This document shows positions 11,686 through 22,897 of a stretch of DNA of 64,000 nt, in pieces (positions within the stretch are counted from its first letter, which is position 1; every line of letters begins with the position of its first letter). Source of the DNA: Corythucha ciliata (taxonomy: Eukaryota; Arthropoda; Insecta; Hemiptera; Tingidae); contig CM075937.1 in the NCBI GenBank assembly GCA_038030265.1, forward strand, positions 28,748,198-28,812,197, given 5' to 3'. The position numbers and the translations under genes are program-made. The notes beneath the pieces were generated by a model. It did not search any database, was not told the origin of the DNA, and saw nothing but the letters and a program-made list of their open reading frames with translations.

Positions 11686-12607
11686 AATGAGTTTGGAACA
11701 GTGGCGGCGCGTGGACTTTTTGGCCGGTCATCTCCACGTATGTACCCCCCCCCCCTTTTTTCTCACACCCTTTTCAGTTATGAATGAGGGCAAATATGAT
11801 TCATAAAATAAATATGGTCTTGCTCAAAATGCATATTTTTCACGTTCCAGAACTTCTCACAAGCATTCTGGCCTGCTCGATTTGCTATTATGTGATACCT
11901 AATTTTCATCCATTGTTGTATACATCGTTCGAATTATACAATTTGATTTGTTCAATCGAATTATTAAGGGGTTTCAATTAATTGTCTCTAAAAGAAATTC
12001 ACTTTTCCTGAAATGCTCCCGTCGGAATTATTCACATTTTTCAGCACACAAAAGATCCTTTTAAAAATACGGAGCTTCGTCTCTACAAACGGAACGAATA
12101 ACGATCTTACGTAAAATACCATTTTAAAAACTGGAGAACCTGCACCAAATTCAAGAGAAACAAAGTTCAAACGCTGAAAAATGAAATAAACGCCAGGAAA
12201 ATATTTGAAAAGGAGCCGTTGCCGACTACGACCGTTCGCACAATGAGCCGACAGGAACCGGATTCGACCGAAGAAGCGATGAGTAGAGCTGTTTTTCTAA
12301 CGTGCGAGAAAGAGAAGAAAACTGAGCTTGACGAAGACATGAATGAGTGGACGGGAATGGGAGGGAGGGAGATTGGATACTCCAAAGTTAGCGCATCTGT
12401 TACGCTATTAAGACCCAATAGATCGCTCTAGTATTTTCCCAGTTGATGAAAAACAGACCTCCTGACTCTCCTATGAACTCAGTTGAGTGAAATTATCGTT
12501 GTTCAAATCATTTTTTTTTCTCCAATAAGGGACTTTTCTAAGAAAAATATTTCCAACAAATATTCCTTCATTTCCGAAAAAAAATCTAGTCATCGGCGAA
12601 TCTATCG

Positions 12608-12924
12608 ATGACCGGACGCCTCGCCACTGGTTTGGAATCATATTTGATCATGTGTTTCGAGTGGGCCACGAATCCGCTATGTATGAGACAAGGCAAAATA
12701 ATTATTGTTCTGTGTTGCTCGCATTTCATAAAAACATTCGCCAACGACGTGTCGCAATTGGGCCTGAGGAAATTAGACAGGCAGCAGATGATTTCTTTCA
12801 TGGCCGCTCTCATGAGATTGGCCTCACCTGGCGTCCGGCAGGATTAGTTTTTATTTGTGCTCAACAATGTGGACCTAAATTTTATATTGAACTTAATTTT
12901 CAAGATGATAACTCGCGTTGTTAA
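12608..12924 (+). pseudogene. Phantom/MULE-like transposase fragment
   Basis: The segment reads CFEWATNPLCM, then VLCCSHFIKTFANDVSQLGL and RQQMISFMAALMRL. It aligns with CFQWAVNKCVP, ALCCSHFVKTVGNDVSRLC and RKHMIAAICALIK in the intact transposase of element 2 (about residues 508-565). It therefore holds the C-x2-H region between the second Asp and the Glu of the catalytic core. The rest of the gene is absent or unrecognisable, and the frame decays after about 80 codons. It links element 1 to the same transposase family as element 2. Confidence 0.85.
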
Positions 12925-12999
12925 TACTAGTAACAATTAACCTCATTGGATTCTTTGTTAGTCATTGTTATCAACATAACAGTTATTACATTTACGTGT

Positions 13000-13590
13000 A
13001 TTTTGATAATCTGTTTTATTCAAACTAATTTGTCCCCCCATTAATAACTCATCAGTCTGCCGAACGACTGCTGTCACTAATTGCGATTACCCTCAGTAGT
13101 CAATGTGCTTAACACCCCATGGACGGACTGGCCCGTGAGGGGTGAGTGTCCAAGACCATCGTCAGAGTTTCATCAAATTATAATGGATTAAAGGCGGGAA
13201 TATGTTTTTGGAATCATCAAATCGAGTTGCAGAAAAGGGACTCTCTCCCCTCCGTTGTTATATTTCATAACGCAGAGGCGTTTAATTTAGGTTTAGGTTG
13301 GCGGGGAGAGGGGGCAAAGTTCATGAGAGGGTGGATAAGAAGGGGTCGGCTGACAAAGATCCAGTTGGAAATATGTATGTATAAGCAAATGTAGCCTTCA
13401 AAAGACAAGCAACTTTGACTTTTTCTCCAAAAGCGGACTTAATGCGACAAAAATAACAATTTTGGTGTGGATCAACCCCACACGTTAACCATTACCTACT
13501 TTCGTTTCTCCCTAGAAATGACTGACTCTATTATGCCTGGCACAGGCACTAGACTGGATCTATTATAGCGGCAATGGTAAAATATGGCCC
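13000..13590. other. Non-coding interior of element 1
   Basis: No supportable gene; a few short ORFs only. Confidence 0.45.
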
Positions 13591-14560
13591 ACTCAGCCCC
13601 TAAAACTAATTTTTTAGCAATAAAAGTTTACATTTTATGGCCAAAAACCACTTGGTTCATGCCCTGCCGATGTATTACAACAAAATCCTTTTTTTGGTGA
13701 TAAAGTGGTTATTTTGAAGCTTAAAATGACCATTATCAATCAATCAGCAAAATAACAATGTCAATCAGCAAAAGAATGTTTCAGCCGAACAGTAGCATAC
13801 CGAGGTAGTGATGAGGGGGCCTTTCGCTCCGGGCCCCTTCTTTTACATTTTAGAACGTACACCGGGCGGAAACCTATAAAAAGTGCCAATTCGGGGCTGA
13901 ACTTGACGAAAATCAACAATTCGCAGACAAAATAGTGGTAAATTTCTAACTTAAATACTCGCCTTTGTGTCTCCTGAAGACAACTTTGTGGCTAAAATTG
14001 AGACAAACGGCAAATCCATGGCTATATGTTAAAAAACATAGCTGTTCCGCAGCTTGAACTACGAAGAAGCGCTGATCAATAGCTACAAGTAATACAAAAT
14101 TGCTATCGCGGTGTTAAAATGTAAACAATGCTAATTTGCGGCCAAAAATGGAAAAAATAGCCAAATTTGCAACTAAAATTGCGAAAACGGGATAATTCGC
14201 GGGTGAAATTGATGAAAATAACTAATTCATGGCTAAATAAGGAACTTGCATTAATGTCAGATTTGGGAGAAAAGTATACCGATGAATTGGCACATTTTTT
14301 TATTTTTTGAGTGGATGCGGGTAGTTGACGATTTTTCTCAATTTTTGCCGGTAATGAGCGATGTTTCCAAATGTTAAATATGAATTATTAGTGCTTTTCT
14401 CAACTTTAGTTGCGGATTTGCCGGAACTACACGCAGCGTTTTTCCTTAATTTTGGCCATGAAGTTGGATAAAAAACCACGCATTGACGCAGTTCCTCGAT
14501 TTGAGCCACGAATGAGCGCTTTTTCTCAATTTTAGCCTGGAATATTGGAGTTTTTCAAAA
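13590..14560. repeat. Degenerate short-period motif array
   Basis: Loose reiteration of phrases such as (A)ATTCGCGG(C/G)TAAAAT, TTCATGGCTAAA, CCAATTCGGGGCTGAA and TTGACGAAAATCAACAA every ~40-70 bases, with the complementary phrases (GATTTTTCTCAATTTT, AATGAGCG) appearing after ~14290. It looks like an old, diverged tandem array, possibly a folded-back one. No coding potential. Confidence 0.5.
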
Positions 14561-15339
14561 CGTTTAGCTGAGTAATAGCCCGCAGAACAGCGAAAAATGA
14601 ACGTGGCTTCTTAATTTCAGACATAGACTTGCCCGTAAGCTTGCTCAGAGAAGATAACTGCGCACCTGGGCCTCGATAGGCTATTGCCGACGACCCCTTA
14701 TGGGGCGTTATTGGCTGATGATGGTTAAGAAGGACCTGAAAATCACCTACTAAAGCCCACGGCGGTTTAGGCAAAAATGGCCAAAAATGTAAAATTGGAA
14801 GGAATAGCATATCTCTGGGGGAGTCAACCCGGGGAATCCAACAATCGAATAAACGAGTCGTTAAGACAAACCGTTTAAGCGGCTCCGCCTCCGATGCCAC
14901 CGTTTTTGGCCAGCCCCTTCCTGACAGAATGGTTCCTGGCGACGACCTTGACTCACTCAATGACTCAAAAGTAGCGGTGAGGTCATAATTTTGAACCTTG
15001 GTTTGGTCAACAGTCCACACGGCACGGATTATTCTCAGAAGTATACAAATCAAATGGGGCGGGAAAAATAAAATTAGCCCCGGGGCGGCGAAAAGCAAGA
15101 TCCGGCCCTTCCACGGCCCCCACTCTCTAGGCGAAATTCGTCAAAGAATGGGCATCGTTTCTCAATTAATGAAGTGAAGGAAAATAGAAATCAAATTAAA
15201 ATCACCAATCGACATTAGACTTAGGATTATTTAATTAGCATAATAATTTAATAAAATTATGTATAATGAAGTGAAATTTCCTTGTCATTTCGTGTTCTGT
15301 AAATGAAAAAATACATTTTTAAAATGGTAGATATTAATC
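14560..15339. other. No clear gene; weak minus-strand ORF
   Basis: A 188-aa minus-strand ORF (14532-15098) lies here, but it has no motif I recognise and starts inside the degenerate array. I give it little weight. The rest is AT-rich. Confidence 0.35.
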
Positions 15340-15343
15340 AATT
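15340..15343. repeat. 4-bp target duplication AATT, left copy
   Basis: AATT precedes CTGTGGTG at the left end and follows CACCACAG at the right end (18405-18408). AATT is its own reverse complement, so the boundary could also be drawn as part of the inverted repeat. Confidence 0.55.
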
Positions 15344-18300
15344 CTGTGGTGTTCGGGTAAAGGGGTATATGTCAACTTTTCTCATTTTTGAGAAATCAAA
15401 ATTTAAATTTCAGTTGACTGCTGTAAATCTTGACGTTGCCCATCTCACTTGAACTTTGCCGCCTTATTTTCTTTAATCCCTCGAGTTAGTTTCCATTGCA
15501 TTTTTTCAGATTTAAACTCGCGTGCTTATAGATTTTAAAATTTAAATTGTGACATGTACCCTTCAGCGCGGGGTTTTAAGGACTTGTATCCACATGCACA
15601 AATATGGTTTTTGAGTTAGAGTCCGAACGAAGAAGGGGAGGGGGAGTCCTGGTGATGAATGGTTAATGCGCCATTGAACATGCAGCCCCCCCCCCCGATC
15701 ATTAACTAGAAAATAATTTCAAAACACAAAAATTTTAATTTAAAAAAATCGAAAACTAGAAATCCGAATCAGAATTTTCGTCTTTAGATGGTATGACGTC
15801 CTTATTGGAAGAATTCGAGGGAAGCCCTTTGTAGTAGTCGTGGAATACATCAGGTATGAGATAAAGAAGGTCAAGAAGATCCTTTTTCTTTGCTACAGAC
15901 AACGGTAACAAGGAATTGTAGCTAAGAGGGGGATTCAGACTGTTGGATCCCTGCCCTCTTCTCAGAATTGTCACTTCTTTAAATGGGAAATTTTGGTCTA
16001 GAGTTCCCTTGTACAAAATGGCAGCTTTCCGTTTTTCGAACCGAAACCATCGGACGTTCCTGAAGAAAAAATTTTCACCAGCAGTGTTTTGTTTTTTCAA
16101 CTGAAGAACATTATTAAACAGGTGCCCATAGTCGAAAAAGTCATTTTGCGTCATCTGTATAACCTTAAATGGTTTCTTCTTTCCGGTTTGACGTACAAGT
16201 TGCATCCAGTCATGAGGGTGAAACACTTCAGTCTCCGTCTTTCGTTTCTGTTTTTCGATCAGAGCGTGAGCACTATCGCATTCCATTCTGGTGTGGCCAG
16301 GAACTAAAAACTTGTGGTCGATGATTTCCAAGGTAGGGTGGCTTTTCAACGCAGACATCAACATTGCCATCATAAACTTGTTTTTATTTTGCCCGGCACA
16401 CGAATCCGAATACATAACTACGTGAGTACAAGAAGGCGGCAAGGACTTGAGATGCTTGAAAATGCAGGACGCAATCTGATTACCTCCTCGCCCTCCATCT
16501 GGTTCAGCCCACATATAGCAGTACGCCTGGTTTTCTGTACAATCGTAAACCGTCAGATTATAGGTCCATAGTAGCCTTTTGTAAAAAGCCACACCACTAT
16601 GAAGATTAGGAGTTGGGAGGCATTGTTGTAAATCAAAAGTCAGCGTTCTCATAGTGTTGTTTTGGTGGCTTTGCATTTTGTCAGAGTTTTTGGCATCATA
16701 GGCCTGCTGGGCTGAGCTCTGATGGTCCGAAAGTTGCATTTCTAGTTGTGATTTTTCCTCGTCCAACGTCCCCGCGATTCTTAATTTCAGCTTATCACAA
16801 GTGTGGCAGGTGTCTATTTTAGGCTCTTTAATAGCTAAATTCAATTCATGAAATATCTTGGTATATATCGTTCTACTGACAGGTTTGTCGGTTGTCTTCT
16901 GGTATTCCGCATACAGCGACGCCAAAGTGTAGTACGATGGTATGTACTTTTTGGTCGTGTCCCTTCGTGAATAATGGCTCTCGTAGCTAGGAACTGATAA
17001 AATATGGGCTTTAGCATGTTTCAGCGAAGCGTCCGACAGCTTATTGGATGGTGTGTGTCGACCTCTCCTGTCTCCTTCGGGGATCCCACTGGCACATCTC
17101 TCCGATTTCTTGATTACATTCGTTACAAACTTGTTGCTTTCGTCGAAAGTCCCCAAGAAACACTTTTTGCAAATTCTAGTGAGTTCTCCTCTAAGACGCA
17201 AGTGATAATTATAGTTTAAGAGCCGGGGCTTACTAGTATTACTGTCCGTTTTCCTTTTTCTCTCAGTAATTTTTTCAGCGGAAGTAATCAAACCTGAAAG
17301 ATAGCTGACTCGCTTGGAATGATCTCCTAATGCCCAGTAGTTTTTGAATATTTCCAAACGATCAGAATCGAGTAAGCGGGTTCCACACTTCATTCGGCAA
17401 GACGTCATGGGTCGAAGAGATCTTCCCCTGATGTCTTTACCATTTTCCGTGCAGTACGGTTTGCCATGGCTCCTCTGTTGTTTCCTATATTCACGCACAC
17501 CTCGAGATCGCCCTTTGATACTTTTCCTGTTTCGCCGACGACTGCCTTCTTGAGGTTCCTCAGATCGTGTTTCATCTATAACCAAGTGAAAAATTGATGA
17601 ATACTTGCTAGAGTCAGTTGTATACTAACTCAAGCGGCCAAATATATCACCCAGAGTATTGTTGTTGGCATCAACAGGAGGGAGAAATCTTCTCGGCCTG
17701 GCCAGAGCGCCGTTGAAATTCGAAACGTCAGTCTCATCTGATTCTTGTTCGGGCACATACGGAGAATCATCCGTCACATCATCGAGCATGTTCTGCCAAT
17801 CTCTCGGCATCGATGAAGAGCAGCTGGTGGATCCCTCCGGAGTTGATTTCCCTGATACAAAGAAAAATATTTTGGCCCATCATACTTAAACTTACCTCAA
17901 GTTTACCAAAAGGAAGATTTAATACCTTGCAATGCTAAAGGTTTTTCTCTTACCAGTATTCAGGTTGGAAGAATTTAATGATGAGAATTTCGCCATTTGA
18001 ACGATTCGAACTGTTCGCGAACTAAAAACCGGTCTTTTATTCGTTGGAGACATGTTTCTTTCTTTGAACGGCTACCTATAAGTAGATATCACCGAGTGCA
18101 CTGGAAGAAGCGCTTGTTGTTATCATAACCTTCTCGAATCAAGTACACTTGTATCCTTTTACCCGGACACCACTAAAAAAATAATTAGTGCCAGAGGGGA
18201 CAAGTCGACAAATACCCTTTTACTCAAACACAATGTTCATCCGTTTCAACTGTTTCTTTTTACACTCGGATATTCCTGGAAAGCAAATCGTTACTAAGTA

Positions 18301-18404
18301 ATACTGTTGCGGGAGGACATGAGTTAGGGTTAAAATAAGATGATGACGTCTTTAACTCGATTTCACAAAAAAATGACTTATACCTCTTTACCCGAACACC
18401 ACAG
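15344..18404 (-). mobile_element. Nested Sola-like DNA transposon (3.06 kb)
   Basis: Terminal inverted repeats of ~30 bases (CTGTGGTGTTCGGGTAAAG and its complement, with one or two mismatches) bracket an intact three-exon gene. A related inner motif (TTTACCCGGACACCAC) sits near 18155. The 4-bp flanking AATT fits superfamilies with 4-bp duplications such as Sola. It inserted within element 1, with its right end 29 bases downstream of the stop codon of the small gene at 18434-19081. Superfamily assignment is inference from protein motifs plus duplication length. Confidence 0.72.
15756..18053 (-). CDS. Sola-like / DUF7869-type transposase-like protein, 3 exons, 713 aa
   Basis: Exons on the minus strand: 18053-17954, 17851-17630 and 17575-15756. 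All junctions are GT-AG (gtaaga, gttagt) with matching phase, giving 713 residues without a stop. The N-terminal ~110 residues are acidic and probably disordered; a basic stretch follows. Next come a CKKCFLGTF segment, a CHTCDKLKLRI zinc-like pair and a coiled segment (DEEKSQLEMQL). The RNase H-like core has candidate acidic residues in LTFDLQQCLPTP, VVMYSDSCAGQNKNKF and GHTRMECDSAHALIEKQ. This arrangement is typical of a widespread invertebrate family labelled DUF7869, which I infer to be Sola-type transposase. It is the only gene in its terminal-repeat-bounded element, so it is probably the transposase. Exon calls are by eye; the family name is moderately sure. Confidence 0.78.
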
Positions 18405-18408
18405 AATT
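18405..18408. repeat. 4-bp target duplication AATT, right copy
   Basis: Matches 15340-15343 directly outside the right terminal repeat of the Sola-like element. Confidence 0.55.
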
Positions 18409-18433
18409 TATAAATGACTACCTTTACCTCGGC

Positions 18434-19081
18434 TCATGGTCTCCTCGGGAACGGCGGTGGGGCATCAAAGGGTAGCCGAAACCCTTGCCTCGTTGGTGGC
18501 ACATGTTGTTGTTGAGGCGATGGCGAAGGAAGTTGGACTCCCGCTGGTGGGGGGACTGGAACTGGATTAAAGCTAAAAATTTGCCCCTGCGGGTTCCGTG
18601 GGGGCGGCGGAGCAGCAACGCCACTCTGATGGGGTTGTGGTGTCGGCCACGCCACCGCATCAGCCGACGGGCCAATAAAGTGGCCGCGGGGGAGAAATTG
18701 ATCGTGAGGACGATATGATACACTCGTGGCCTCTTGAATTAGGCGCAGTTGGTGAAATTGCACACGCTATAAAATGCAGTCGTAATTAATTAATACTATT
18801 AGTTAGTTTGAGCGAGGATTTAAATATTGTTACTTACATTTGTCACCAATTGCGCATAATACGCGACGTCCTCCGGAGGGAGGAGACGCGTCCCGTCACG
18901 GATGGTGCGAAGGTTGAACCTAAGCGTATTGAAAATTGTTATGTTAAAATTATAGTTAGGGGGAATGTATTGCTCAAGCAATTAATTAATTTTGAGTTGG
19001 AAATGTGCTCATAACTTACTCATTTGCAGTGTCACGCCTATCGACTTCTCCATATTTCCTTTTAATAGATTTCGGAGGCAT
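18434..19081 (-). CDS. Small three-exon gene inside element 1, Pro-rich tail, 158 aa
   Basis: Exons on the minus strand: 19081-19020 (ATG), 18919-18838 and 18766-18434 (TGA). Donors are gtaagt twice; acceptors are cttag and ttttatag; phases 2 then 0 fit exactly. The product starts with a Lys/Arg-rich segment (MPPKSIKRKYGEVDRR), has a short central helical part (PPEDVAYYAQLV, then QFHQLRLIQEA) and ends in a ~90-residue Pro/Gln-rich tail (VPVPPPAGVQLPSPSP). It starts ~860 bases inside the right end of element 1 and is transcribed inward. No family recognised. The design (basic start, short helix, low-complexity tail, short introns) parallels the gene at 44681-46042 in element 2, but I see no clear sequence homology. 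It may be an element-borne accessory gene or a captured host exon set. Confidence 0.68.
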
Positions 19082-19485
19082 TGCTAGTTCTCTGTTAGTT
19101 ATTATTACTAGCTTAGTTACTATTTGAGATTGATAGATATAGTAAGATGTCGGAGTTTACTCCTACACTCAAAGGGAATGCGCTGCGAAATGAAACCACC
19201 AACCACCATACCACCAAACGAAAAGCAAGCGTAAGAGTAAGGGTAGAGTAAAAAAATAGCCAATCCCCCTACCACACGATAAAAAATGCTTACTCCAGCA
19301 AAATTGAATCTCGTGAGTGCCATGACGTATGGTTCGTCTAAGTTCGGCTTCGGTCGCATACGCTGAACACATGAATTATTTCTTTACTCCCTTTCTACCA
19401 TCACCAGGGAGAATTATTAAAATAATTATATCAATAAAGATTTCCACCAAAAAACTTGAATCTTGTCTATTATTTTCTTTTTAAC
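19082..19485. other. Spacer between small gene and right array
   Basis: Would contain the promoter and 5' UTR of the small gene if real. No TATA box or other motif stands out. Minus-strand ORFs here look random. Confidence 0.4.
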
Positions 19486-19487
19486 AT

Positions 19488-19943
19488 CAAAAACCCCATC
19501 AAAAACCGTGCATTTCCTGTAATTTCTAACTTTGACGATTTTTAGCGGAGAGGGGGTGAGAGGTCGGATGAGGCTAACCACTGACTATTGTTGGGGGGCA
19601 GTTGCGGGGTGCCTGTGTTATTTTTTTCAAGAAGATTCTATGAGCCACTTTTTTTTATGAGGGGGGCCCCGTCAAAAACCGTGCATTTCCTGTATTTTCT
19701 TACATTCACGATTTTTAGTTGCCAGGGGTAGAGAGGTCCCCATGATTTTAGTGCATAAAGGAATGTTAGCGTTACTTTTGCTGCTTCTAGACGAGTAGTT
19801 ATGCTATTAGCGTTCGGTTTTGCTTGCTGTAGACCTGCGCTTCGTAGTATTACCATATTTTTGGCTATACTTAGATTAGTGGGTCCAATGTGTATTGCGG
19901 TTTAGTATGTTCGAGGCAGAAACGAGGCTAACTTCACACCCGT
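19488..19943. repeat. Right terminal inverted repeat of element 1
   Basis: Read in reverse, it starts ACGGGTGTGAAGTTAGCC, passes through ~170 diverged bases, and then has about 1.5 units of the ~173-bp repeat seen at the left end (CGGTTTTTGACGGGGC, AAAGTGGCTCATAGAATC, CCTCTCACCCCCTC). Confidence 0.85.
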
Positions 19944-19952
19944 CGCTGAGTC
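19944..19952. repeat. 9-bp target site duplication, right copy (CGCTGAGTC)
   Basis: Exact copy of 5087-5095 immediately outside the right end of element 1. Confidence 0.92.
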
Positions 19953-20446
19953 TCGGTTACGACGGGAAGAGCAACCAAAGACAAAGCAGTTTCTCTGGAT
20001 TCACCCTTGAGAGACATCCCACGAGCGCCTTATTATTTCTTTATTAGTACTCGCCAGCTCACCGTTTCGTTTTAGTGCTCAGAGAACGGCACGGGTTCAG
20101 CAAAATGGTCGAAAACGTTTTTGAATCGGTGTTTTCGAGTTTTCTTGCTCCAACAAATGGCCGACCGTGAGTTTCTGTACGGGTGTACTGCGCACCCGCA
20201 TAACCGTCTTGTTTTCTTGATTCGGTGATGCCAAAGGTACAATATCGAGGCCTCCTCGTCACCGTCGGATTATGTAGCCGTAGTTCACAGTAAAAAAGTG
20301 TCACTGACCAACATTTGTGATACATGAACTTCCTCATTGTAGAAAACCTTTGTTTTAGTTTGTTGTCAAACGACAACAACAAATCACATGGAGTACCGGT
20401 CTCAATGTTTCTCTGAAAAGCCGCCAGATATCGTATCCCTTAGCTA
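19953..20446 (+). repeat. Gypsy 3' LTR, second part (end uncertain)
   Basis: Continuation of the LTR begun at 4618, after excluding element 1 and one copy of the duplication. I place the end near TAGCTACA because the same stretch (GGAGTACCGGT...TAGCTACAATCGCC) recurs at ~24150-24205, suggesting related LTR ends. The exact terminus is not proven. Confidence 0.4.
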
Positions 20447-20449
20447 CAA

Positions 20450-21130
20450 TCGCCAATACGATGATTTTTGTCATTGTAATAATTATGCTTCTTACCTCAG
20501 TGTGATTGAGAGCCTTTCCTCAGCCGATTTTACATTCCTGAGATGCGTATCAATCTTAATAATGTGAGGTCGTACGATATCCAGAAGTTCGTCGAAAGAT
20601 TACACTGACGTCCGAAAATAATTGAAGAATTTATCGTCATGATTTCTAATGTTGTTTTACATAGAAATTCCTGAATCTGTCGATCGCATCACGATCCGTA
20701 TTGTAGGGGTGAACCCAGTAGTTCCGTCGCGATGACCTCTCTGTCAACCAGCCAAATGATTCCGCGGCGCAAACTACGAGAGCTCGCTTTCTCATTGCAG
20801 ACACGTCCCTACACATAGCTTTAAAAATGGATTGATTCTGAACTGCGAGGCTGGGGACTAGGGCTGTGAGCTGTGAATGGGAAAATGCCCAAGGAAAGAG
20901 TCTGTGAGTGAGAACGCCCGAAATAAAACATTAATTAATTAGAAAAGATAGTGTACTGACAACAAAATTAAGCTGAAAGAGAAAGTGTGGAGGGGAAGTC
21001 GTACGACAAAAAACGTGGATAGTGAGACCGCCCAGGATTAAAAAACATATGAAGGCACAATTTCAACACGATTTTTTGTGGTACGATCGCACGACAAAAA
21101 AAGTGCAGTGTGGCCCCAGCCTTAAGCCAA
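20450..21130. other. No gene; possible MITE end at 21070-21125
   Basis: Mostly non-coding. The right part contains CGATCGCACGACAAAAAAAG and GTGCAGTGTGGCC. Near 58600-58660 there are similar TTTTTGTCGTGCGATCGC and TATAGTGTGGCC phrases, hinting at one MITE family in two places. Confidence 0.4.
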
Positions 21131-21139
21131 ATAATGCTT

Positions 21140-22810
21140 CACATGGGAATCAGCCAACATTTTGTCAAATTGGTCCGGCGCTCATCGACGATTGGCGGAT
21201 GACAGAATACTAGGTCCACGGCTGGCGCGCGCAGGCTTGCCTCAAGGTGATATTTCAAGCCCTCTCCTTTACTCTTTATATGTCCATGCAATCGAAAGTT
21301 CGCTTCCCATTGGTGTACAAATTTCACAGTATGCCGAGACGAAACCCCGATAAGAGCACTAGAATTACTCAAAGAAGGAATTCTCTCACTTCGGGCCTTC
21401 CTTTGTAACTTGGATCTTGGCATATCCCTTTCAAAATCAGTAATTTGTCCCTTCTCTTGATCACGAAATTTTCCCCTCCCCTAACTCGATTGACATTGGA
21501 GACTGTACGATTCTTATTCGGGATGAGGTTAAGTTCTTGGGAGTCACCCTGGACCGCAAGCTAAACTGGTCAAGCCACATAAATCAATTAAGTTCTAAGA
21601 CAGAGAAAACTGTGAACATAATGCGCATGGTATGTCACAGTCGCTGGGGAGCAGACCCAAAAACAATGTTAACTTTCTATCGTGAAATTATTCGATCACT
21701 ATTATGGAGCAGTTTTTTATGGCCAAGTAGCCCATACTCACCTACGTAAATTGGATGTAATCCAACACAAATGTGTTAGACTTTGTGTGGGGTTTCTGAA
21801 ATCCACCCCTACGGACGTTATGCTTAGAGAGGTTGGGGAGCAACCTCTGCAAATAAGAAGAGCAATTTTAGCAGACAGAATGCTTCTAAAAATTAAAGGC
21901 GTATACCCACAATTATTCAACAAAATTTTAACTTTGAATCAACTTGACTTAACCACTGATTATTGGCGTAACAAGCAAGAAGGCCACGGCGCATAAGGGA
22001 TGAGTCTTCGTCTCGTCTTTTCAAAAAGAACCTCACAGAGATACTCCTGAAGCACACCTTTTACTCGCTAGAGGGATTCTTCGCAGAGAATTTTCTTTGA
22101 TTTAGGTACATAATGCTGTTTACAATGATTGACGTTCCTCAACAAACTCTGTTTGGTACTAAATTGACGAATAATTAGTCTCTCTTGCTTACTGTAAGCT
22201 TTCGTAATATACATCACATCTGTGATCAAGTGTTTTCCAACATTAGTCTTCCACCTTTTCTCTTACCAGGTCCAAGTTACTCCTCTTTTCTCTCGGGTTT
22301 GAATAAAAAGTCAAGTTTCTTGAGGCTCAAGTCCCCCACGATATCCAACACTATGATGACAAAATTTCTAGGTTATACCCACATTATTATAAAATATACA
22401 CTGATGGCTCAGCTTCCCAAGCAGGGGTGGGTTGCGCTATTTATGATCCTGAACTCCAGATTGGAAAACGGTTCATATTAGCGCCAAATGCCCCAATTTT
22501 CACAGCCGAACTAGTCGCCATATAAGAAGTGCTCAAAGATTTTAGGGATATAAACCACAACAAGCTGTTGATACTTTGCGACAACAAACGAGCTGTTCAA
22601 AAAGTACAAAACGTTAAAATCTCTTCGAGAATCCATAACGTTGTGGTTGACATTATTCATGCCACAGGCATGAACATGTATGCAACAGGATCATAAATAC
22701 GTTTCATTAGTATGGATTCCCACCATGGAGCCCACGCAGGCATCGAAGGTAACGAACATGCAGACCGCTTAGCAAAAAGTGTAAGCCAACAATACCCTTA
22801 TGAAACCTAA
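21140..22810 (+). pseudogene. Decayed LINE: RT and RNase H remnants
   Basis: RT motif block GLPQGDISSPLLYSLYVHAI near 21235 with a damaged active-site region (ISQYAE where YADD is expected). Then a thumb/C-terminal segment over two frames (GVTLDRKLNWSSHI, HLRKLDVIQHKCVRLCVGF). An RNase H domain follows at 22390-22790 (YTDGSASQAGVGCAIYD, FTAELVAI, ILCDNKRAV, GNEHADRLAKSV) with several stops. The endonuclease and ORF1 are missing. An RNase H downstream of RT points to the I group of non-LTR elements rather than typical Jockey. Confidence 0.85.
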
Positions 22811-22897
22811 TCCCAATATCAGGACCCAGAGTTGTTTTCCAAATGGGCGGCCGAAGGCAGCAATTAATAGAACGGATACACCATTCAAGAGTAGTGT

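Larger units (their letters stand above)
5096..19943. mobile_element. Giant fold-back MULE-type element 1 (14.85 kb)
   Basis: Both ends begin ACGGGTGTGAAGTTAGCC; the first 33 bases match 32/33 in inverted orientation. A perfect 9-bp direct duplication flanks the element. Subterminal inverted arrays of a ~173-bp unit lie at 5285-5745 and 19490-19720. The ends are close relatives of those of element 2 (42326-57310), and a decayed piece of the same transposase family lies inside at 12608-12924. Other contents are an intact small three-exon gene (18434-19081), a nested Sola-like element (15344-18404), a DDE_3 remnant and other repeats. It landed inside a gypsy LTR. No complete MULE transposase remains, so it now looks non-autonomous. 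Confidence 0.85.

Noticed and set aside
14532..15098. 188-aa minus-strand ORF
   Set aside because: No recognised motif; it overlaps a degenerate repeat array and has no supporting splice or start context.
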